Origin: Cellulomonadaceae bacterium
Lineage (GTDB): Bacteria > Actinomycetota > Actinomycetes > Actinomycetales > Cellulomonadaceae
Direction: 5' to 3'
Assembly (NCBI GenBank): GCA_031282935.1
Contig: JAITCS010000047.1
Span: 1-5,380, forward strand
DNA: 5,380 nt
Shown here: piece by piece, positions 1 through 5,009 of the stretch
Layout: every line of letters starts with the position of its first letter
How positions within the stretch are numbered: the stretch's first letter is position 1
The notes under the pieces: generated by a model
What the model was told of the DNA's origin: nothing
Seen by the model: only the letters and a program-made list of their open reading frames with translations
The model's database searches: none
Program-made: the position numbers and the translations under genes

Positions 1-678
1 CCCCCCCCCCAGCCCGCACCCCCGCCACATCCCCCGACACACCACCAATTTCGCCGCGACCGCCCGCACCCGATCCCCCGCGTCAATCAAAACGGAGGCC
101 TCAGCCTGGTCACCCGTGCGCACAAGTTTGATGGCCCGAACCCGCACGGCCAGCCGCCTGTCCTCGAGAATCGGCTCGTCGGAGCCCTCCCATTCCAACT
201 TGGCGCGCAACTGAATCTGGTTCAGCACCTGCGGCGTCACCCACGCCCGCAGTTGCTGCGCCGACCGCTGACCCGCCAAAACCTCAAGGGCCGCGCGCAC
301 CACCGCCCCGCACATCTGCGTCGGGTCCTCCACCACCTCAGGCTCAGGGAACAGCGCGCGGCGTGGCCACGGACGCGGATTGTCCCCAACCTGGATGCGC
401 CGAACCTGCGGCAGCACCCCGCCCTCAGAAACTCCATCCAAGTAATCGGTCGCCGAACCGGCCTCCAAAACCGCTAGGCCAGTTCGCCGCGCCGCCACCG
501 AACGGGAATCCCGGCGGGGCGCCGTTTTGGCACGCGGCGGTTCACCGGGCCGCTTCGTTTGACCGGGCGTTTTCGCCACCCCAAAAATCGGAAAACCACC
601 GATTTCCTCGTCGTACCTGCGCGCAGCCGGGCTCAACCCCGCCGGAACGCCCCGCACACTAAGTGCTGTGTCACCCAT
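1..678 (-). CDS. Rv3235-like (DUF6459-type) protein, 3'-partial
   Basis: An open frame runs from the ATG at 676-678 to the left edge with no stop, giving 226 codons. The N-terminal ~90 residues are basic and low in complexity, rich in Pro, Arg and Ala, and look disordered. From about residue 98 the protein resembles the actinobacterial Rv3235 family: a PRPWPR stretch (101-106), LEVLAGQRSAQQLRAWVTPQV (about 131-151), a VRVRAIKLV strand (178-186), and a terminal W-x-x-C-x-L-x-x-G pattern (218-226). That pattern usually lies close to the family's C-terminus, so the stop is probably just outside the window. The start is supported by GGGGA at 684-688, five bases upstream. An in-frame ATG at 688-690 is possible but has a poorer ribosome site. 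The family's biochemical role is not known to me; from memory it often lies near secA in actinobacteria. The gene is divergent from the DUF6912-type gene. Family recognition is by eye. Confidence 0.75.
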   Translation of the reverse strand, partial: MGDTALSVRGVPAGLSPAARRYDEEIGGFPIFGVAKTPGQTKRPGEPPRAKTAPRRDSRSVAARRTGLAVLEAGSATDYLDGVSEGGVLPQVRRIQVGDNPRPWPRRALFPEPEVVEDPTQMCGAVVRAALEVLAGQRSAQQLRAWVTPQVLNQIQLRAKLEWEGSDEPILEDRRLAVRVRAIKLVRTGDQAEASVLIDAGDRVRAVAAKLVVCRGMWRGCGLGGG

Positions 679-752
679 TTTTATCCCCATTTCTGCAAAA
701 GTCGCTCTGTTTTTACCGCAGCCGAGGCCGCCAATGGCAGTATGCAAGCACG

Positions 753-769
753 AGCGGGACCGACCCGCT
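753..769. promoter_or_regulatory. Perfect inverted repeat in divergent intergenic region
   Basis: AGCGGG (753-758) and CCCGCT (764-769) are perfect reverse complements separated by five bases. The element lies 75 bp upstream of the Rv3235-like start and 139 bp upstream of the DUF6912-type start. It could be an operator or a small hairpin, but six-base arms in GC-rich DNA can also arise by chance. No regulator can be named. Confidence 0.3.
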
Positions 770-806
770 GGGCTGCGCCCAAATACCGGACAGCTTCACA
801 CCGAAC

Positions 807-820
807 GCCGTTTCAACGGC
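807..820. promoter_or_regulatory. Interrupted palindrome, operator-like
   Basis: GCCGTT (807-812) and AACGGC (815-820) form a perfect dyad around TC. The two-base centre makes it more like a protein-binding site than an RNA hairpin. It sits about 75 bp upstream of the proposed -10 box of the DUF6912-type gene and 129 bp upstream of the Rv3235-like start, so it could serve either promoter. The rest of 679-907 shows no gene: the open frames crossing it are extensions or shadows of the flanking genes. Confidence 0.35.
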
Positions 821-894
821 TGGTTGGGCCAGTGTTTGCCACGAGAATCGCTTCTGAACAGTGTGCCTAAACGCTTGCGGCAGGAATTGCGCAT

Positions 895-900
895 TAAGAT
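895..900 (+). promoter_or_regulatory. Likely -10 box of a leaderless promoter
   Basis: TAAGAT fits the actinobacterial TAnnnT -10 pattern and ends seven bases before the ATG at 908. Transcription would then start at or within a base of the start codon. The gene lacks a usable Shine-Dalgarno site: the nearest AGGAA (882-886) is over 20 bases away. Both points agree with leaderless translation. There is no good -35: TTGCGG at 875-880 gives only a 14-bp spacer. Prediction by inspection only. Confidence 0.45.
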
Positions 901-907
901 TAGTTAT

Positions 908-1399
908 ATGCGGGTTTATGTACCAGTTACTTCAGCGGAGTTGCTCGCGGCGCGGGCGGCCGATAACGGGGCGGTCTGGGATCTGCCCGCCGGGTTTGGT
1001 CACGAGGTAACTCCGCAGCTCAGGGCCATTTTTCCAGACGCCGATGACGAGGAACTGGAGTGGGAGGCGTTCAATGCGGCCGCCGACGATTCCTTGGCGA
1101 TGGTGTTAGCTTCCCCCAAGGTCGCGCCCGTGCGTGCCATTATTAGCGTGGATATTCCCGACAATTCGATAACCCCGATTGCGGAAGCGACGGTAGTTTC
1201 GCGGGTGAATATCCCGGCGGTGCCTGGCGCCAAAATCGCCGCTGTTCACGTTGATGAACCAGAGCTTGCCGAACTTATTAAGTCGGGGCGATCTGGGGGT
1301 AAATTAAGTGCGGCCGCGCATAACGATATCGCCGATGCGCATTTGCTTTGGTATGACGGCTCTGAATTATCAACGGTCATTGCCGATGTCTTGAACTAG
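908..1399 (+). CDS. DUF6912-type conserved actinobacterial protein
   Basis: This 163-residue acidic, probably cytoplasmic protein matches what I recall of the DUF6912 family in length and layout. The N-terminus is MRVYVPVTSAELLAAR. A VTPQLRAIFPDADDEELEWEA segment (about 34-54) runs into an AADDSLAMVLA helix (58-68), followed by a RAIISVDIP strand (76-84), an AAVHVDEPELAELI segment (111-124) and a C-terminal LLWYDGSELSTVI (146-158). The frame is open back to 668, but family proteins begin at MRVYVP, so I choose 908 and reject the longer form. There is no signal peptide or membrane segment and no catalytic motif I recognise; the function is unknown. The gene is divergent from the Rv3235-like gene. 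The proposed promoter at 895-900 suggests a leaderless message. Confidence 0.82.
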   Translation: MRVYVPVTSAELLAARAADNGAVWDLPAGFGHEVTPQLRAIFPDADDEELEWEAFNAAADDSLAMVLASPKVAPVRAIISVDIPDNSITPIAEATVVSRVNIPAVPGAKIAAVHVDEPELAELIKSGRSGGKLSAAAHNDIADAHLLWYDGSELSTVIADVLN

Positions 1400-1463
1400 C
1401 CGTTCGGTTGCACGAATATCGGCCCAAATTGACCGCTTGCCAAGGCGAACGCGCCACTTTCCT

Positions 1464-1479
1464 GCTCAATATGTTGAGC
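1464..1479. repeat. Perfect inverted repeat between two plus-strand genes
   Basis: GCTCAA-TATG-TTGAGC is a perfect six-base-arm inverted repeat with a four-base loop, inside the 149-bp gap 1400-1548. It lies 65 bp after the DUF6912-type stop and 69 bp before the membrane-protein start. No T-tract follows, so it is not a classical intrinsic terminator. An operator for the downstream gene or a weak hairpin are the alternatives. I see no convincing -35/-10 pair in the rest of the gap. Confidence 0.35.
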
Positions 1480-1536
1480 CGTTGCCACAAGCCACTACCA
1501 CTAAGTGATTACTGCAACACTAACAGTCGTCGGCAC

Positions 1537-1543
1537 AAAGGAG
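1537..1543 (+). promoter_or_regulatory. Strong ribosome binding site fixing the membrane-protein start
   Basis: AAAGGAG lies five bases upstream of the ATG at 1549. The reading frame stays open back to a TTG at 1408, and this site is the main reason to prefer the internal ATG. Confidence 0.75.
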
Positions 1544-1548
1544 CGTCA

Positions 1549-1974
1549 ATGCATCTTTCGAGTCTCAAAATAGGTATTTCAGGCGCACTTGTGGCACTTG
1601 CGGTTGGCATATTCACATTGCTAAATGCTCCACGTGAATATCATGGCGAGGTATCACTATCATTGATGCTAGTATTTTCTGCGCTCCTAGTGCTAGCAGT
1701 TACTTTGTTTATCTTCGGAATGATATTAGTGTGGCGGGCGACAAACACCGCAAGACGGCCACATAAGCACAAAAGTGTTTCTTGGGAAGTCACAGGGTTC
1801 ATTCTGATTATTTTGTCATGTTTGATTACCATCATGTTCATTGGCTATGGAGCTGCGTTATACGGCGGGCCACCAATGACACTATTTATTTCAATCGGCG
1901 CGCTAATCACTATTGCTTATACGATTGAGAAATGGGTGCAGCTAAAACGCCCTTCACGCAATACTAGAGATTAA
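1549..1974 (+). CDS. Small four-helix membrane protein, unrecognised
   Basis: I do not recognise this 141-residue protein. Four hydrophobic segments are visible: about 8-25, 36-62, 80-104 and 107-126. The 2-3 loop (63-75) is strongly basic (RATNTARRPHKHK), and the tail from about 128 is basic too (KRPSRNTRD). By the positive-inside rule both termini and this loop should be cytoplasmic. No signal-peptide cleavage site, catalytic motif or metal-binding pattern stands out. The ATG start is set by AAAGGAG at 1537-1543; the longer frame from the TTG at 1408 would add 47 hydrophilic residues with no other support. GC is about 43% by hand count, well below sampled stretches of nnr (65%) and eda (72%), and AT-ending codons are common. 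This suggests recent acquisition. It ends 5 bp from the converging nnr stop. A real gene is likely; the function is unknown. Confidence 0.7.
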   Translation: MHLSSLKIGISGALVALAVGIFTLLNAPREYHGEVSLSLMLVFSALLVLAVTLFIFGMILVWRATNTARRPHKHKSVSWEVTGFILIILSCLITIMFIGYGAALYGGPPMTLFISIGALITIAYTIEKWVQLKRPSRNTRD

Positions 1975-1979
1975 CGCGA

Positions 1980-3755
1980 TTACGCGAGCAACTGCGCCAC
2001 GGCTTTCGGGATCGCCTTGGCAACTTTGGAGGCGGTGATTGGCCCGCCGGGGTTCACCAGGGCGGCCGCGTAGCCGTGTACAGCGGCGGCGGCGGCAGCG
2101 ATCTGCGCCGCTTTGCCCGGCTCGGCGACGACGGCGGCGGCGTGCTGCGCGAGCATCGTCCCCAACAGGCCCGCCAGCACATCGCCCGCTCCGGCCGTGG
2201 CCAGCCAGTACGGCGCATCAGCTTGGGTATATATTTGATTTTGCCCGACGACGACAGTGGTTGAGCCTTTGAGCAGCACCGTGGCCCCGGTGATTTGGTG
2301 CGCCAATGCCGTGAACTTGAGCGGGTTGGCCTCCACCTCGGCCCGGCTGGTTTTCTGGCCCAGCCTGGTCAGCAGGGCAGCCAACTCTCCGGCGTGTGGG
2401 GTGAGCACAACCCAGGGGGGCAGGTTTTTGGTGACGAGTTCTAGCGCCCCGGCGTCAATTACGGCGGGCACTTTGGCGTCGGATATTCCGGCGAACGTGC
2501 CGATCACCCCCGCGAGCGCGGGCTGAATCTGGTTCAGTTGGCCGTCATCGGAATCGCCGCTCGATTTGTTGGGAATACCCGGCCCGAAAACCCAGGCCTG
2601 CACGCGACCGCCCCCGGCGACCACCTCAGGCTGAGCTTGGATCACCATCTTGGTGACCTCCGGTGGGCCCACGTACCGCACCATACCGGCCCCGGCGTTG
2701 GCGGCGGCCTTGGTCACCAAAATGGCTGCGCCCGGGTAACGCTGCGTGCCCGCGACTACCCCGACCACGCCTCGGGAATACTTTTGATCGTTTGGACCGG
2801 GAACCTGCCACAGCCTGGCAACATCTTTGGGGGTCAACCGGGAAACGCCTGCGCTGACGTTTTGGGCGCGTCCGGGTGCGCCTGGAATACTCCCAACGGC
2901 ACTGCCTTGGTTGGGCGGCAGGGGTGCGTCCGATGTTTTGGCTACGTCTAGGCCCAGGTTTTCCACCGTCAAATTACCCACGTTGCTTGAGGCTGGCGGG
3001 ATAAGCAGGCCCGGTTTCGGGGCGCCGAAGGTCACCGTGTGGTCTGCTTTCAGGGCTGGGCCAGGAATCTGCCCGACTCCCTCCCCGTCCACCCCAATGC
3101 CGCTGGGGCAATCCACCGCCACCACCCAGGGTGACGCGTGCTGGTTGTGGGTGCGCTTAAGTGCCCTCATGCGGTCGAACTCCGCGATCACATCTGCGGC
3201 GGCACCGCGCATCGCGCCGGTGGCGCCTATGCCGAGCAGCCCGTCTATCAGGACGTCGGCGTCGGCGATGTTTGCGGCCGCCATCGGGGCGGAAATCAAA
3301 TCGTCTGGGCTGCTTGCTCGGGGGTTGCTCGTATTTTGTTCAACGGTTGAACTAATGCTCGCGCCTGCTGTATTTGCGCCGAACCCACCAGCTCCAGCGC
3401 CTGCCACTGGGACGCCGCCCTCGGCAGGGGTCGGCACCGCCTTAGCCCCGCCAACCACAACAACCTTACCGCCCGCCGCCCGCAGCGCCGCCAGCCCAGG
3501 CCCGTGTACGGAATCGGCCACAAGGTACGCCGTCACGTCAAGCCCGGCATCGGCCAGATATTTGCCAGCCCACAGCGCATCGCCGCCGTTGTTCCCCGCA
3601 CCGACAAGCAGCGCGACCGTGCTGCCTGCTCCGAAACCGTCACCTTGCACGGCCCGCGCCACCGCCCGTGCAGCCTGATCCATCAACGGCACCCCCGCGT
3701 CCAAAAGGGGTTGTTCGGCGGCTCGAATCTGCTCCACGGTGGCACTTCGCAACAT
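1980..3755 (-). CDS. nnr: Bifunctional NAD(P)HX epimerase / ADP-dependent NAD(P)HX dehydratase
   Basis: This 591-residue cytoplasmic enzyme repairs hydrated nicotinamide cofactors. The N-terminal YjeF_N domain (about 1-275) interconverts R- and S-NAD(P)HX. The C-terminal ribokinase-like domain (about 306-591) dehydrates S-NAD(P)HX using ADP. N-domain motifs are GNNGGD (54-59), DVLIDGLLGIGATG (167-180), VDCPSG (214-219) and TFGAPKPGL (242-250). C-domain motifs are KYSRG (325-329), VIDAGAL (432-438), LTPHAGE (451-457), LLKGSTT (494-500) and ATAGAGDVLAG (519-529), whose Asp525 is the expected catalytic residue. The protein is longer than the usual ~500 residues because of a low-complexity stretch at about 103-163 and a Pro/Gly-rich linker at about 275-305. 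The start is the ATG at 3753-3755. GAGGAG (3768-3773) is 12 bases upstream, a long but usable spacing. It lies downstream of kdgK on the same strand, separated by a 101-bp repeat-bearing spacer. Confidence 0.95.
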   Translation of the reverse strand: MLRSATVEQIRAAEQPLLDAGVPLMDQAARAVARAVQGDGFGAGSTVALLVGAGNNGGDALWAGKYLADAGLDVTAYLVADSVHGPGLAALRAAGGKVVVVGGAKAVPTPAEGGVPVAGAGAGGFGANTAGASISSTVEQNTSNPRASSPDDLISAPMAAANIADADVLIDGLLGIGATGAMRGAAADVIAEFDRMRALKRTHNQHASPWVVAVDCPSGIGVDGEGVGQIPGPALKADHTVTFGAPKPGLLIPPASSNVGNLTVENLGLDVAKTSDAPLPPNQGSAVGSIPGAPGRAQNVSAGVSRLTPKDVARLWQVPGPNDQKYSRGVVGVVAGTQRYPGAAILVTKAAANAGAGMVRYVGPPEVTKMVIQAQPEVVAGGGRVQAWVFGPGIPNKSSGDSDDGQLNQIQPALAGVIGTFAGISDAKVPAVIDAGALELVTKNLPPWVVLTPHAGELAALLTRLGQKTSRAEVEANPLKFTALAHQITGATVLLKGSTTVVVGQNQIYTQADAPYWLATAGAGDVLAGLLGTMLAQHAAAVVAEPGKAAQIAAAAAAVHGYAAALVNPGGPITASKVAKAIPKAVAQLLA

Positions 3756-3780
3756 ACGCCCAGCCTACTCCTCGCCGCCG

Positions 3781-3805
3781 CCGCCCGGTGGTTAAGCACC
3801 GGCGG
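3781..3805. repeat. GC-rich hairpin between kdgK and nnr
   Basis: CCGGTG (3785-3790) and CACCGG (3797-3802) are perfect complements around a six-base loop. CCG (3781-3783) and CGG (3803-3805) extend the stem past one bulged C. Transcribed from the minus strand it would fold eight bases before the GAGGAG site of nnr. No T-run follows on either strand, so it is not a canonical terminator. It might limit read-through from kdgK, stabilise an RNA end or shape nnr translation. It partly overlaps the direct-repeat block. Confidence 0.5.
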
Positions 3806-3850
3806 TTGAGCCTGACGAAATCCCCGAACCGGCGGTTGAGCCTGACGAAA
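3785..3850. repeat. Tandem intergenic repeats, two full copies plus a degenerate one
   Basis: A 23-base unit with core GGCGGTTGAGCCTGACGAAA occurs identically at 3798-3820 and 3828-3850, a 30-bp period, each followed by CCCC after zero or one base. A truncated third copy at 3785-3797 matches the first 13 bases of the unit, counted from 3799, at 11 positions. On the minus strand the unit reads GGTTTCGTCAGGCTCAACC. This is very close to a GGTTTCGACAGGCTCAACC element that I recall as a common intergenic repeat of actinobacterial genomes. The block begins seven bases after the kdgK stop and lies wholly between genes. Confidence 0.85.
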
Positions 3851-3856
3851 CCCCGG

Positions 3857-4963
3857 TTACCGATCTACGCGCGCGCTCCCGCCCCCCGCGAGTTTCGTAA
3901 CCTCGGCCAAGGTCGCCGTCGAGGTATCCCCCGGCGTGGTCATCGCAATGGCCGCATGAGCCGCCCCGAAATCAACCGCCTGCTGCAGCGTGTCCAACTC
4001 CATCAGCCCGTAAATGAGGCCAGAAGCGAACGAGTCGCCGCCGCCCACGCGGTCATAAATCTCCATGTCGGGCCGGTGGGTCGCCTCAACAAAACCCTCA
4101 TTGCGCGACCACGCGACGGCGCCCCAGTCATTCACAGTGGCAGTTTTAACGCCACGCAAAGTGGTGCCCACCACCTTGAAGTTGGGATAAATGTCGGCAG
4201 CTTTTTCAATCATTTTTCTAAAGGATGAGGTGTCCAAATTAGTCAAATGATCATCAGCGCCTTCTACCTCCAAACCGAGGGAGGCGGTGAAATCTTCTTC
4301 ATTCCCAATCATCACATCAACAAATGACGCTAAACGCTTGTTCACCTCTTGCGCACGCGCCTCGCCGCCAATGGATTTCCATAACGATGGACGATAATTC
4401 AGGTCATAACTAATGATAGTGCCATGCTTTTTCGCTGCTTTCATGGCTTCTTCAGCCACATCGGCCGTGCTTCCCGATAACGCAGCAAAAATGCCGCCGG
4501 TATGGAACCAGCGCACCCCTTTGGCGAACAAAGCGTCAAAATCAAAATCGCCGGGCTTCATTTGCGATATCGCGGTGTTCCCACGGTCAGAAAGCCCAAT
4601 AGCGCCCCGCACCCCAAAGCCACGCTCAGTAAAGTTCAAGCCGTTACGCACCTCGCGGCCAATGCCATCGTATTTCCGCCAAATAATGTTTGAGGTATCC
4701 AGGCCGCCTTGCAGGATAAAGTCCTCCACCAAGCGACCCACTTCATTATCCGCAAAAGCCGTCACAATACCACCACGCTTACCGAATACCCGGCGCAAAC
4801 CGCGCGCCACATTGTATTCACCGCCACCCTCCCAGGCGTCGAAACTACGGGTGGTGCGGATTCTCCGGTCGCCCGGATCTAGGCGCAACATGACTTCACC
4901 TAAAGAAATAATGTCATATTGACAATCTTTTTCGGGCAATAAAGTAAGGGCAGCATTTGACAT
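3857..4963 (-). CDS. kdgK: PfkB-family sugar kinase, probably 2-keto-3-deoxygluconate kinase
   Basis: This 368-residue cytoplasmic kinase probably phosphorylates 2-keto-3-deoxygluconate with ATP to KDPG. PfkB features are GEVMLRLDP (22-30), the sugar-site glycine motif GGGEYNVARGL (46-56), YDLNYRPSLW (186-195, typical of KDG kinases), NEEDF (221-225) and the ATP-site signature DRVGGGDSFASGLIYG (304-319) with catalytic base Asp310. It is slightly longer than typical KDG kinases (about 310-340 residues). The start is the ATG at 4961-4963, with AAAAGGA (4971-4977) seven bases upstream. The eda stop lies 46 bp upstream on the same strand, so the two are very likely co-transcribed, and this pairing is the main support for the substrate. 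Another ketose or sugar-acid substrate cannot be excluded. GC is uneven: lines within 4201-4440 fall to about 35-38%, while the 3' end near 3961 is about 62%. Confidence 0.85.
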   Translation of the reverse strand: MSNAALTLLPEKDCQYDIISLGEVMLRLDPGDRRIRTTRSFDAWEGGGEYNVARGLRRVFGKRGGIVTAFADNEVGRLVEDFILQGGLDTSNIIWRKYDGIGREVRNGLNFTERGFGVRGAIGLSDRGNTAISQMKPGDFDFDALFAKGVRWFHTGGIFAALSGSTADVAEEAMKAAKKHGTIISYDLNYRPSLWKSIGGEARAQEVNKRLASFVDVMIGNEEDFTASLGLEVEGADDHLTNLDTSSFRKMIEKAADIYPNFKVVGTTLRGVKTATVNDWGAVAWSRNEGFVEATHRPDMEIYDRVGGGDSFASGLIYGLMELDTLQQAVDFGAAHAAIAMTTPGDTSTATLAEVTKLAGGGSARVDR

Positions 4964-4970
4964 TTGTTTA

Positions 4971-4977
4971 TCCTTTT
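4971..4977 (-). promoter_or_regulatory. Ribosome binding site of kdgK
   Basis: The minus strand reads AAAAGGA, seven bases before the ATG. The 46-bp eda-kdgK spacer (4964-5009) holds this site and no visible terminator, which supports a shared transcript. Confidence 0.7.
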
Positions 4978-5009
4978 AACAATTCTCTGATTTCGATTTA
5001 CGGACGGGA

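Noticed and set aside
253..662. Overlapping plus-strand open frames in the first 660 bases
   Set aside because: The minus strand carries an uninterrupted frame with Rv3235-like motifs. The plus-strand translations are Arg/Pro-rich shadows.
668..907. Upstream extension of the DUF6912-type reading frame
   Set aside because: The family starts at MRVYVP. The extra 80 residues look non-coding, overlap the divergent gene's start and contain the probable promoter.
1408..1548. 47-residue N-terminal extension of the membrane protein from a TTG
   Set aside because: The strong AAAGGAG site and hydrophobic start at 1549 favour the shorter form, and the extension has no recognisable feature.
2827..3678. 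Long plus-strand open frame (283 residues) opposite nnr
   Set aside because: It is a GC-rich antisense shadow of a gene with intact conserved motifs. Its translation is low-complexity and Pro/Ala-rich and matches no family I know.
3781..3805. Intrinsic terminator
   Set aside because: The stem is good but no T-run follows on either strand.
3785..3850. CRISPR array
   Set aside because: There are only two full units, spaced by seven bases with no spacer-length unique sequence, and no cas gene is present.
4413..4922. Plus-strand open frame (169 residues) opposite kdgK
   Set aside because: It is a shadow of a well-supported PfkB kinase, with no convincing ribosome site or domain.
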